Part shown: piece by piece, positions 1 to 10,895 of the stretch
Position numbering within the stretch: position 1 is the stretch's first letter
How the letters are laid out: every line of letters begins with the position of its first letter
Assembly: GCF_000204055.1 (NCBI RefSeq)
Contig: NW_006768838.1
Coordinates: forward strand, 53,373-117,372
Source: Melampsora larici-populina 98AG31
Lineage: Eukaryota > Basidiomycota > Pucciniomycetes > Pucciniales > Melampsoraceae
Reading direction: 5' to 3'
Length of the DNA: 64,000 nt
Position numbers and translations under genes: made by a program
Notes under the pieces: model-generated
Databases searched by the model: none
The model's input: the letters and a program-made list of their open reading frames with translations, nothing else
What the model was told of the DNA's origin: nothing

Positions 1-62
1 CATTTCATTGGTATCCATTCTGATGTCTTTTGAACTTGTTTAACTTCAGTTAACGAATTTAG

Positions 63-217
63 GCGGTTTGCCACTTGAGAGGATCTTCGTCACCCTTAAT
101 ACTGTCATGCCTACATTCAAAGGTACAACAAGAGATGAGCTATCAAGCTTATTAGAAATGATGCAACGTGAAGGAACGGTGATTCCGATGGGTGATCTAT
201 GGAAGATTGTGAAATGA
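63..217 (+). CDS. Last exon of a host gene resembling anaphase-promoting complex subunit 2 (C-terminus only)
   Basis: A splice acceptor (AATTTAG) at 62 opens an exon of about 51 codons ending with TGA at 215-217. The peptide has the pattern LPLERIFVTLNTVMP, then an EL-SLLEMM-REG stretch, and ends in WKIVK. This resembles the C-terminal winged-helix region of APC2, the cullin-like scaffold of the anaphase-promoting complex, in which a short helical unit is followed by a basic or aromatic tail. The rest of the gene lies left of the window, so neither the length nor the RING-binding cullin part can be checked. The splice site and open frame are seen directly. The family call rests on one short domain and could be another winged-helix tail. 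Confidence 0.42.
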
Positions 218-1330
218 GTCTGAAACTGATCATTGAGTGGAGTGGACGATGAGGAAAATCAGGGTGAAAGTATGTAGTTTGTTTAATCTAGTTTTCTGAG
301 ATGTGGAAATTCTAGAAGAAGTTTCTTTTTACATCCATTAGGAGAGGTTGTTAATTTTGGGTTGTAATATGTGAAAATGACTAATTCACTTATAATTTTG
401 ATTTTAGATCAAGGCCTTGCAAAGGATCAAAGAGGAAAACATAAGATAGAGAGCACATACTATGCAGTAGGGCTTTAACTTAATTCCCACATTTTAAGTT
501 CAATATTATTATGCTTGGTAAAGAAAAATGCATGTTTACCTAATCTGTCTCTAAAGACCAAGAGAAAGCAAACACAAGAGATGGCTGAGTGTATTGCTGA
601 GTGAATTGTATGTTCCTGGTCATCATCAATACCATCATTGAAAGAAGTTTGATACTCTGGATCAAAGGCTCTTTTGGATTCATGTAGAATGTTTGGAGCA
701 AGCATTTGAAATGAATTTGGATGTGCCCATTTTGTCAAAATCAATACAATATCAAGATACATGTTTGAAGAGCTTCTCAATTTCTTTTGACTTCTTCATG
801 TCAATGAGATTTATTTTTGTTTTCGTTGTTGCAAAAGGCCTTCTTTTGATTGTTGGGCACCTAAATCCACCGCGCTCTTCGACAAGCAATACATAAGCTA
901 TGAAACCAGTTATGTGTTTGAGTTTTTTTGAATGTTACAGGTGCCCAAAGGCACGACAGTACCTGTATAATTCCATGTAAAGTCAGACAGATGAGGATAA
1001 GATATGTAAGAGCCCGGTACAGAGAAACTCTCGGTACCGGGCAGGAAAAAGTGTAATGCATACCAACCCCCAACGCTTTTTCAAAAGTGAAGAATATAGT
1101 CATCTTCTTTACTTCTTCACTTTCTTACAAATATTATCCAAAAATCACCTCATCCATCCTTTCCTCTTTTTCGTAGCAAAAAGTAAAAGGTAATAATCTT
1201 AGTAATCTTTTTCTTCTTCTTCATTTCAAATAATTTCTTTTGCAACAAATCTCAGTAAAAACTAAATAGATACAATTAGTTTTAAAAAGAAGAACAATCT
1301 CTAAGATAAATTACCAGCCACTCTCTTATC
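218..1330. other. Intergenic region without a convincing gene; contains a hairpin
   Basis: No reading frame here shows domain-like composition or coherent splice signals. At 1012-1042 lies an inverted repeat: a 9-bp stem (GCCCGGTAC/GTACCGGGC) enclosing a second 4-bp stem (AGAG/CTCT) around an AAA loop. Pyrimidine-rich tracts at 1100-1250 would suit a promoter or 5' leader for the ORF at 1331. Confidence 0.4.
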
Positions 1331-1633
1331 ATGTCAAACCAAACCTTCGCAGACAACATGGATGATTTAAATGTTCAACCCAGAGATGGGACCTCAGGCA
1401 ACTCATCAAACACAAACGAGATCATCCAACAACGAAGGACTAGAGGAAAAGGAAAGAAAAATCAACAAGAAGAAGATCAAAGTAAGAAAGGAGACGAAGA
1501 TAAGACAGTCGAAGGAAGTAACGTTAACAACAAGGATACAAACGGAGAACAAAATCAAACTGGTGGTAACATCCAAGAAGGTGAAGATGAATCAAATTAT
1601 CCAAGATTTCAGACCAATGAAGTTGTCCTTTAG
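1331..1633 (+). CDS. Small hydrophilic ORF, unknown function
   Basis: An ATG-started frame of 100 residues, rich in Q, N, E, K and D, with a basic patch (RRTRGKGKK) near residues 36-44 and no hydrophobic segment. The composition resembles a disordered N-terminal tail, for example of a retrotransposon Gag or a nuclear protein, but I recognise no domain. It lies outside the left end of the KDZ element at 1884, so it is probably separate from it. Directly downstream (1690-1870) are short imperfect inverted repeats of TATCG-type sequence. It may be the first exon of a gene cut off by the element insertion; a functional protein is not established. Confidence 0.3.
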   Translation: MSNQTFADNMDDLNVQPRDGTSGNSSNTNEIIQQRRTRGKGKKNQQEEDQSKKGDEDKTVEGSNVNNKDTNGEQNQTGGNIQEGEDESNYPRFQTNEVVL

Positions 1634-2129
1634 TATCTTTGAGATTCTTTGAGCTAGATTTTGAAGGTTTCGAATTCGAAGAAGTTGTCGTGTTGAAAGA
1701 TGAAGAGGATGAGGTCAACGCCAGAACCAATACGACACGAAAGTCGGTGTCGTATTGGTATCGTATCGCCAATCCGACATGAAATATCGGATTTCTCCAT
1801 TAAGCCATGTCGGGTATTGGCAACGCGATACCGGTCATAACCGATATGATATCGCTTATATCGGTTCAAGTATAAGGAGCGTAGCCGTATCCCCCCCTCT
1901 GCGAGACAAGAGACGTCTCGCAAGACGACTCTCCTTTTGGTTATTTTTGGTGTACAGCGCGGTACAGGTCTTGTTCAGTAGAAATCTGTACGTAGTTTGA
2001 AGTGGCTGAGGGTCAGACAACATAAAAGAGCAGTCACCCCCTTGAAATTTATAAACAAATTTGAGAAACACCATCCTCATCACGGCCTCATCAAACCTTT
2101 CCAACCCATCTTCTCACAAGCTTCACGAG

Positions 2130-3959
2130 ATGTGGTATTTAACAAAAAAATACCCTATCCTCCGCAAGCAACTACCTCATCCCAGCGTTGGAATCCAGAC
2201 TGGATTTGGTTGTCCGAAATGTCCTTACAATGAGAAACATCCACTGGAATATGTCAAGGCCAACCGTTACAATCAAAATCCTGATCTTATTGGTTTAAGG
2301 GTGCGTGGATTGATTATCACTACTTCAGTTGTTCTTGTGAAAATTATTTGACACATTTATCGATGGGGGATTTTAGTGCTCAACAATCAAAGATGCAAGC
2401 CACTTTTTCCAAACCCCTTACTTACAGGATGTCATTAATGAAGTGGAACTTTTCAACAAAGGGGCGAATGACTCAGGCTCTACCTTCAACCTGCCCAGCT
2501 CTGAAGGGCCCGATGACAACAATGGCGCCAACTCGGGTAGATGCCAAGGGGTGAATGGTCTTCATGCATCTGGCCATCGTGGAAGTTGCCTGAAACGATG
2601 TCCAAATCAGCTATGTCAACAAGTAAGTATACGACTGTAATTTTTGAAGCTTTAACTGACATCGCACTATTAATAGTGCTGTCGTCATATGGCCAAGAAA
2701 GTTTGTTCACATCACCGTGATCGCAATGCTGGCACTCTTGAGCTATCCACGCTTTCGAAACCAACTCCATCCTCAGTGTTCAACACCGCTCCAACTCGGA
2801 TTTTGGCTCCATTGCCTATACGTCGAACAGTCAACCGTCCTACTCAATCTGCTCAAGCCGATAGAGCGGTTCTCAAAGATCTATCTCAGGATGCCCTTAC
2901 TCACTACAACAATGAAAGACGACGTACTCAAAATGAAAAAGATGGGATGCGTACCAGGGACTTGGAACTTCAAGTGTGGCTCAAGGTGTGTCTTTACCTT
3001 TTTGAGAATGAATTGCTGAAGCTGAACCTTTTGTGTATTTCAATAAATAGGCAGGTGAGGGAACCTTAATTGGGGCGCAGGCAACTGACTTCCCTCGATT
3101 TGCGCTGATTGAAAGTAAACCGTTACGTGACTTATCGTTTGCCGAGCTGAAGGACCAATGGGACACTCGATTAGAGATATATCAAGCTGCCTCTAAGAAA
3201 TGGGTGCGTCAATTTTTGCAATCGGACAATCATCAATCTCATGCTGATTGTACATATGCATTTGACTCTTAGATCTTGAGTGATGCGACTTTAAGCTACA
3301 CATACAGCCTTTCGACTGCTGTTATATTCATTAAAGCAGCTGGATTATGTCAAAGCGATTGTATTGGACTTGCTGAAGAAATCGAAAAGGTAACTATCAA
3401 CCCTTCGAACTCATTGAATCCGACCTCAAGCACTCAAGATTCCTCATTAGATCTCAACTCTTATCTTTCAATGGATGGACCATTGGGCATATGGGGTCAT
3501 GGAAAGAAAACAAATATCATCTCAAGTGATAATTCAGACAGTTCGGATATTGAAGTGATGTTACCTGAAGGCCACAGTAAAAGAAAGCTAACCGATCGAA
3601 ATGAAAAGGTCCCATTTCAAAAGAAGGCTTGTCTGAGCACTCAATCTTGGCCTGGCAAGACTTGCAAGTTATCGGAGCTCATAATTTGGTGTGATAAAGC
3701 ACCCAAAGGCTCTGTTACTACAGGTGTTACAAAGAAGACTTGGTACGAAATATTTGGCGACCGATACCATCCTGATGCAGGTTTCAAAACACCTTATAAA
3801 TATCGTACCTGGGTTTTGAAGAAGAGATCTGAGCTTATTGACTGGATGGCGAGTAGGCCGGAGGCCACAGTCAAGGAAGCTACAGTTGTTTTTCGAGAAT
3901 CCTTTCGTCAGATCACCTCTGGTCGGGGAGGTCCTTGTGTAGCAGTGGTGATAGATTAA
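2130..3959 (+). CDS. Cysteine-cluster protein of the KDZ-like element, five exons, about 521 aa, unknown function
   Basis: Exons are 2130-2300, 2377-2622, 2677-2985, 3051-3203 and 3273-3959. All introns are GT-AG, all junctions are phase 0, and the joined frame is open. Residues about 27-33 hold a CPKCPY pair. Residues about 130-150 hold a dense cluster of the form C-x3-C-x4-C-x2-CC-x7-C-x2-H spanning the exon 2/3 junction, likely to bind zinc. A serine-rich, acidic linker (about 310-350) precedes a C-terminal block with W, Y and R residues (KTWYEIFGDRY, YRTWVLKKRSEL). It faces the transposase gene and lies between the same terminal repeats, so it is probably an accessory transposition protein; that is inference. 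The arrangement C-x2-CC-x7-C-x2-H recalls the plant STY/LRP1 zinc finger, perhaps by convergence. An earlier start or 5' exon is possible. Confidence 0.62.
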
Positions 3960-4371
3960 TAAGATGTTTGACTTAGAATTGTTTATACCCCAGATCGACC
4001 GTATCTGTTTGATACTCATTTGAAATCAAAATTACTTTTCATTGCTATTAATAAAGTCGAGCCTGGGTTTGACCTACATATTACTCAACTCACCCAAAGT
4101 TGAACAAATTGACTCACAGTTTTTTTGAATCGATCATTATTATCATATGTATTGAACCATGATCTCATGATTGATTGTTATACCCATCAATTGATTGAGC
4201 CTATCATGGATTAATCTGACAATTGTTTGAGTGAATTATTCATCAAATAATCTTATCATTTTTTCAGTTTGCCTTTAGGCATTACAAATCTTATCACAGT
4301 AATAAGGATTAAAGAAATGTTTTAAGGTGCTTGATTGATTGCATGTTGATCCATACAATAACTAAAATCAA

Positions 4372-6629
4372 CTAAAAGATCCAACCTTTTGTTATGAAAT
4401 CCACATCAGTTCTCATCTTCAGCTTTTTCTCTAACCATCCATTTCGTAATCTGACCATCTCTTCTAGAAAGAAGTTGTAGCGGATAGCATGCATACCTCT
4501 GCAAATGGATGCAAATCCACCGTACCAGATGTTTGTCAGTTCGGCAGCTGAAGAGTTGAATAACCACTTGCCACCCTTTTTCAGGTCAGGTATCTTGTTT
4601 GGATCAGTAAATTCTTGGCAGAATCGATCGGATTCTTTATGTGAACACATGTGAAAGACATCAACTGGAATGACAACATCCTTGAAAGCTTTAGCATCCT
4701 CAGGATTGCTCCAGATGTGCTGAACCAAATTGCACGCGTTATCGTAGAATATTAGGTTGGGGATACTTGCTGGGAAAGAGTCCAATATGAATTGCTACCA
4801 CATATATAAAATATATGAATGTCAGTTGGAATTAATTTAATCTAATTATGAAATGAATTTCATCCTGACTGACCTTAACAGCGCTGGGGGCTTCTGCTCG
4901 GTAAAAAGTACGCCGTGCCAAAATGATCCCACAAGTACTGACAATCAGCTGGTCATTGTGAGTACGACAGCGTGACATACAGGGTTTACGGCCATGTTTT
5001 TTTTTATTTGTCTGATTGTCAGTGTTTTGAGAAAGGTTGTCGTCCATATCTTGTCCACCATATCTTTCTGCTTCATGTTTACGATCGGCCTCATCAACGT
5101 CAACAAGTGTTGATTCATCCAATTCTGCTGTCCAACAATTTTGATGGACTGATGGATCTGTTGGTAATCTAGCTCCAGGACGAGATAATTTTGATGTCAT
5201 TGTGAAGTTTTGAAGCTTGCGGTCGTGGAACTGTTTTGAAATAGCAAAATGTTCAGGATCATTGCAGGTGTCATGCTCAGGTTGACGTGTCCTTGTACAT
5301 GGCTGAACTACACATTCATCTTTCAAGAGACACTGATGATCTTTACACAATCTATCATGTATGCTTGTTAAGACATTGAGACAAGGGCCATCGGGAATTG
5401 GAGAGTTTGATAATTCAGCTATCTTCTTCAATTGTTCACTTGAAGCACTGCAGCACCAATGGCCAATAGTGACACCATCAGTGACACAAGCACGGATTGC
5501 TAGATTAATCAGAAGGGAAAGGATTATTATGTCAGAACAATCATGAAAAGGAATAACACAAGAAATTCCCTACCTTTATTTTCATCAGAAACATATAGGC
5601 ATTTGCCACATGCGTGATCTTTATACTCAGTACCAGATCTTGACCAATAATCAATTTGTTCCTTCATTGCTTTCAAATATCTCTGAGAGTCTATACCAGC
5701 AGTTGGAACGGTAAGAACAGCATTTCGGAGGTCAAAGTGATACAATAGACGGTGAATTTCAAGACCATCACGACAGACTTCCGGTGACATTGACGCTCCA
5801 AAAGATTGTTCTTCTTTGAACTTTAGGGATTCATCGCTTTTGTGCTGATTGTTATACAAGTTTACAAGATTGAATATTGAGACACTATGGGTTGATTGGA
5901 TCAGATCAAGTTCTTTCACAATGAAAAAAAACATCAAAAACTTACTGAGCCAACATCTGCATAAAGGAAAAATGCTCGGCCAGGTCCTTCTTCATAAAGT
6001 AGTGTTGATGTACTTGAATAACTTCCAGATCTCGTCCCTGAGCTTTGGTATAAAAATATCTAGTACCCTGGTGGGAATAGTATGTTGGTCTAAATGCAGT
6101 GCAGCAATCTATCCAGCATCCTCGTCAGTTTTTTGAAATCCCACAGACACAAAAGAAATTACCAATTACCTTCACAATATAGCGAGACAATCCTTATTGA
6201 TTGTATTCCATCGAGACCATACAGATAGCCATTTATGATATCCTTTGTCTTGACTGGAAGATCCCGAAGGTGATTTGGATCACAGAACGGGCAATGCTTG
6301 ACCGGTGGATAGAGAAATCGAGTCGGAATCTGACGAGTAAACTGCAAACCAACCCTCTTGACCACTTTGAAAGGAAGGACTAGACATCTTTCAAGGAAAG
6401 GGAATGCATGTAACCATAAGTGAGAGAGAGCTGCACGTGGGATTTGGTATTCGAGTGCTTCAAAGAGGTATTCCATATGTGAACGAGTTTCTGATAAATA
6501 TAAACCACGACCAGCACGCAGGAGCAAATCACCTCCAAATTGACAAAAGCGTACAAGATCTTCAATTTGAAGGTTGTTGTATACCTCGGGAACAGTCTTC
6601 AGCTTTCGAACAAAGTCCCTGAAAAACAT
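4372..6629 (-). CDS. KDZ-type transposase with CxC5/CxC6-like cysteine clusters, five exons, about 664 aa
   Basis: Exons (minus strand) are 6629-6170, 6120-5946, 5884-5574, 5499-4874 and 4794-4372. Phases agree at every junction and the frame stays open to TAG. The N-terminal third has a CPFCDPNHL motif. Exon 2 has a CWIDCCTAFRPTYY motif followed by the aromatic segment TRYFYTKAQG, the pattern of cysteine clusters that accompany KDZ (Kyakuja-Dileera-Zisupton) transposases in basidiomycetes. A central basic Cys/His region (exon 4) follows. The C-terminal part has YDNACNL, then VDVFHMCSHK, then FNSSAAELTNIWYGG, consistent with a D-D-E RNase H-like catalytic core. It would cut and rejoin the element ends in the nucleus. 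The end soon after the core is short but not clearly truncated. The family call is strong; the exact clade is less sure. Confidence 0.75.
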
Positions 6630-7255
6630 TGCGGAATCGGGGACGGAAAAGATCAGACCAGTAACAATGATCTCTCGAACAGAACAAACAAAAAGAAGCC
6701 CACGAGACTATTTAATCATAAAGGTCTCTTGCACAACTTCTATTGATTGATTGGATTTATAATCCGATGTCCTGGATAGAAAAAGTTTCATATCGATGAA
6801 TCCGGTCTGCTGGATTCCCACTTCTTACAAGTTTTGTGCACACTTTCCACTATTGAAGCAGATTGAAGCATTACTTAAAACATCCCAAATACCAAATCCG
6901 AGCATTGAGCATTATGATTTAAATCATACAATTTAATACTGAGACTTTTCAATCAATGTGCCCAATTAATTGAGATATTCGATGAGCTTGTTGAGGGTTC
7001 ATTGCTATTGGCTCACTGCCTTCCAACAAACCCGGAACAGCATATCTGATCAAAATCAAAAGCCTTATCTCAAGTCCAGTTCATTGTTTTTGGCTCACTG
7101 CCGTCCAACAAACTCAGAGTTAGCGTATTCTGATGATAGGCTTGTGATATGGTGAATCAAAAAATCCGCACTTCAATGGTCTTTATATATCTTTGGGATG
7201 GTATCAAATTGACTTATAAAATTAATTTTTGCTTTTAATCGAAAGACTTAAAAGC

Positions 7256-7300
7256 AATTAAAAGCAAGACAATTAAAAGCAAGACAATTAAAAGCAAGAC
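7256..7300. repeat. Tandem repeat, three copies of a 15-bp unit
   Basis: The unit AATTAAAAGCAAGAC occurs three times without interruption, inside the right arm of the KDZ-like element between the transposase gene and the right terminal repeat. It is probably simple replication slippage. Confidence 0.85.
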
Positions 7301-8064
7301 AAGGTCATTGAGCAACACCTAGCATAAGCATTGAATCACGAAAGGAAATGATTTGCATAATGAAAGCTCTCATAAGCAAAAGGATCCAAACCGTCGAAAT
7401 GCAGGTATTCCTTCAAAAGCCTCCAAAGCAATCACAAGTATACACTTTTCGAATCAAAAGAAACGTGCACAATCAAAAGTGAGTAATTAAGTACTTTTTT
7501 TGCTTTCGATTGCAGCTTCTCATGTAGAATGAAATGTGTTCTTGCTTTCAATATAAAGAATTGAAAGTTTTCTTTTCTTCTGGATCAAAATGAAAAGAAC
7601 AAAATCAAATCAATGATCATGTTCCCTTCTTTATTATCCAATCAAATTAATTAGATAATACATGTGATTATCTAAGCATCGATTATCTAATTGAATCGAA
7701 TGCTTTCGATTAAAAGAATTGAGAGCTTTATCAACTCCTGATCCAAAAGAAACCACGACATTGAATCAGTCATCTAATCAAACCAATTATAAATCAAAGT
7801 GTATATATCCTGTTTTATGAAGTCCTATGTATCGGCACCACAGGAGCTCAACAAAGACAACCGCACTGTGACTGTTTCATTTGACTCTCACTACTCTCAC
7901 ATAACGTATCTGATACTTGTATCAATACAGATACCTTTCTTAGAAAACTTCTCAGACGAAAAGCGATCTTGAGCAAAAAAAAGCGCCACTGGAAAAAAAA
8001 TTAAACCAAAGCTGTACGACTCACCCCACGTCTCGCGCTCGTCTCGCAGAAGGGGGGATATGGC

Positions 8065-8953
8065 TTCCTACCTTTGAGAGGGGCCATATGTCTGCTTTGA
8101 CATCCAAAGAATGCCTTTGGACCACACGGCCCTTACAAATGGTCACAAACAAGTTCAGTTGGGGATACTGCAGCCCTTTCATGTATTACGGAGCATTCAG
8201 TCAGGAAGACTGAGGGTTCAGTTCAGCTGGCTCTCATCTGCCTGAGCCTGGACTCAGACCAATGAGGTTCAGTCTTACAAAAACTCATAAGTCATCTCCC
8301 TTTGTCTGTCAAATGCAAGACAAATGCAAGCAAAATGTGAGCATTGAAGGGCCCCCAACGTCGGGGGCCTTCTCTACGGGCACTGTGTTCATCACCTGCA
8401 GAACTAGATCTACAAGAACAACGGTAAATCTTCTCACTACAGTGTTCTTGACTTTTTTTCAAATGATCAATTGTTCTCTCCATCTTTTTGTTTATTGAAT
8501 GCTGACACCTCACCCAAATCATAAAGAGTTCCCTGTGACATACAGGTCTTTGATCATCAATTGTATGCTTATGAATTTGACTTGAATGAAACAAAACAAG
8601 ATGCTAGGACACAGTTGTTGAGATTAAGCTTTACCCTGTAGAGAGTACCATTTATTGCGCACCCAATCATCCACGTCGGGGGTACAGGTGAGAACTTGCT
8701 TGCTGGGGGAATCATTATTATAAAACAGTACCTGGATTGATTTACCAAGATCCACAGATGGTGGGTCTGGTAAGTTGCTCCTCTGTCAATCGGTAGTGAT
8801 TTTAAAGTTAATTAGGCTTCAATTCTGATTTGTAGGAGAGAGACATATGACTTAAAAGCTGAAGTGGATTATCAACCAAACTTTGATCATTGAGCATGAC
8901 ATCCATTATGTGTCTGAAAATACTGGGTGAGGTGCTGACAGAACAAATGTATA
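8065..8953. other. Intergenic region, no gene seen; GC hairpin
   Basis: This is flanking DNA right of the KDZ-like element. A hairpin with a GGCCCCC/GGGGGCC stem lies at 8346-8372. The last few hundred bases are presumably the 3' region of the secreted-protein gene on the minus strand. Confidence 0.4.
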
Positions 8954-9509
8954 TCAACATTTTTCATATTGAACTCTAGGTAAATCAAGTTCGGTTTGTC
9001 ACATAGAGACTCACTCCTCAAACACGGCCTTTTCACCGGACTCTGTTTCAACAAACATCTGTACGAGATGAGTCAATCAGCCAGTGACCTAGTCTTGCGG
9101 TTTGCTCATCAAACACCCTACTCACAACTATATCCTTGAAGTAAGCACATGTGGCATGGCGTGAGATCAAAGCAGTCATACATCTAATCAAGGTTTCAAC
9201 AAAGGATATGAGTCAATCGGTAAGATGGATAAAGCAAAGAGGATATCTTTTAAAATCAAAAGCAGTTGATAGTATAGTGACTAACTTGTTGTAATCTTTC
9301 AAATCAAATCTGGTGCTGTTGGGACCTGCCTCAGGACAATATCCGGAGTTGTGGGTCATCGATAACTTGCGCTTGGAAAGGTTCTTCAGGCAGTTTGATT
9401 CAAAGCCAGTCAAGTCACATCCTTTGAGTTGATTGACGGATTTGGGATGACCCATCACACCCACACCTAACGCTTGTAAGAGGAATCCAAGAAGAAACAA
9501 TGATCTCAT
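8954..9509 (-). CDS. Small secreted cysteine-rich protein (candidate effector), four exons, about 115 aa
   Basis: Exons (minus strand) are 9509-9286, 9183-9126, 9058-9015 and 8975-8954, with GT-AG introns and consistent phases. The first 20 residues form a classic signal peptide: MR, a leucine-rich core (SLFLLGFLLQALGVGV), and a likely cleavage after VMG. The mature part has six cysteines (near residues 31, 40, 59, 76, 87 and the last residue), an even number that fits disulfide pairing in the secretory path. There is no membrane segment or known domain. Size, secretion signal and cysteine count match the small secreted proteins that rust fungi deliver to host tissue, but such a role is inferred from type only. 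A shorter alternative, reading through the second donor to TGA at 9048, is possible; the four-exon model explains more splice sites. Confidence 0.62.
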
Positions 9510-9756
9510 GATCACAAGAGCTGGAATGAGTATACAAAAACAATTGTAATTAAAAAAGTAAGAAGGATTTGAAAGATGAGGAATTGGTGTTTGAAGAAAG
9601 GATCAGGGACTTGAAGAAATATCCTGATTATATACTTATTACTGACTGAAGGGTACATAAATAGCAATTTCAGCCAGCTGTCGAACATGTCAATGTGAAT
9701 ATCATTTCCTCGCGCAACATCGCCAGGAACTTGATTGAGTTGCAAGCAGCAATGTA

Positions 9757-9916
9757 CAGTCTAACCTGCGCAAATGCATAACTTGGGTGGAAGGCTTTTG
9801 CTATGCAATTTGACGGGTTATGCAATTCCATTGTCAAATTTGGCAGTAAAAAGTATGAGAATTTAGGATTTTTTCTATGCATTATCATGGGTTATGCAGT
9901 TGCGCAGGTCAGACTG
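9757..9916. mobile_element. MITE with 28-bp inverted repeats, TA-flanked (160 bp)
   Basis: The left end reads CAGTCTAACCTGCGCAAATG and the reverse complement of the right end reads CAGTCTGACCTGCGCAACTG; both arms continue to CATAAC. TA lies on both sides (9755-9756, 9917-9918). The TA target and CAGTC ends fit a non-autonomous Tc1/mariner or pogo-type element. It carries no coding capacity. Confidence 0.8.
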
Positions 9917-10044
9917 TATGAGGAATATACTTATGTCCAAATTCCCAAGGCAACGCCAACAGAAGTTGTGTGAACAGGTGTGAACTTTGGGACCATATCA
10001 AATGCTTAATTCATAATACAAATTGTTTATTGATCAAAGTTATA

Positions 10045-10298
10045 CAGCTGTTTCTAAAATAAAAGTGGCTGTTGTTGTTTTCAATTTTTTTTCTTTTCAT
10101 ATCCGCGGTTATTAATCTTGCAGGAAAGGTCAAATCCAGAGGACTGTACACAGATCTTGATGCCGACGTTTGAGCAGCCTGGACCTCTTCTGCTCCCAAT
10201 CCAGATAAATAACTCAATCGAGTAAAATAGATTAATCGCGGATATGAAAAAAATAAAATAAAAAACAAAGACAGCCACTTTTATTTTTGAAGCAGCTG
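10045..10298. mobile_element. MITE with long imperfect inverted repeats, TA-flanked (254 bp)
   Basis: The arms start CAGCTG(T/C)TTC, continue as AAAATAAAAGTGGCTGT, and extend to a second matching block, CATATCCGCG, so nearly the whole element can fold on itself. TA occurs on both sides (10043-10044, 10299-10300). Probably a Tc1/mariner-type non-autonomous element. Confidence 0.75.
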
Positions 10299-10895
10299 TA
10301 CAAACTTGTAAACCTCACTGCATCACAAAATAACCACAAAAAAATTATCTTTGACCTCATCACAATACAAGATCATCAAACAAAAATGCAAACAAACCAA
10401 ACCAACAACCACAACACTACAAACTTTTCAACCAACTCATGAAGAAAAATTCTCAACCCAAAGACACAACCAGCACCCATAAACCAACCCAAAACCCCAC
10501 ATCCAACTTTTTCCAAACTCAAACCCGCCCCAAAAAAACCTAATCACTCAATTATTGATGTTTTTATTTTTTCTTCTACATAAGTCCAACACATAATCGT
10601 ATAATAGAATATATAATCATAAAACTACAAAAGACACCAAAAAGAGATACAGAAAAAAATAATTAAAAATCATCAATACCCAAAACTTGTTAAAAAAATG
10701 ATCAAAGGCATAACAAAAAGAAAATCAACCATGTTTCAAAAATTCAAAAAAGAAACCCAAAATGTTAACCAAATCAAAAAAAGAGATACCCATCAATGAC
10801 ATGCAAAAAAAACAAAAACAACCCAATTGTCCAAACCCCCAAAAAAACACCACAAAAACACCCTTGATATCCCCCGATGACCAAACCGAATTTCC
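10299..10895. other. AT-rich intergenic and probable 3' UTR of the bHLH gene
   Basis: A-rich sequence on the plus strand (many A runs, very few G residues). It sits immediately downstream of the bHLH stop codon, so part of it is presumably that gene's 3' UTR. No gene was found. Confidence 0.4.

Larger units (their letters stand above)
1884..8064. mobile_element. KDZ-like DNA transposon with two convergent genes (about 6.2 kb)
   Basis: The ends are inverted repeats. The left end reads GCCGTATCCCCCC then TCTGCGAGAC. The reverse complement of the right end reads GCCATATCCCCCC then TCTGCGAGAC. Both subterminal regions then repeat GAGACG-type motifs (for example GAGACGTCTCGC on the left and CGTCTCGCGCTCGTCTCGC on the right). 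Inside are two tail-to-tail genes: a cysteine-cluster protein on the plus strand and a CxC5/CxC6-type transposase on the minus strand. I could not find a clean target-site duplication, so the outermost bases are uncertain by a few nucleotides. Both genes have intact spliced frames, so the element may be autonomous or recently so. Confidence 0.7.
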
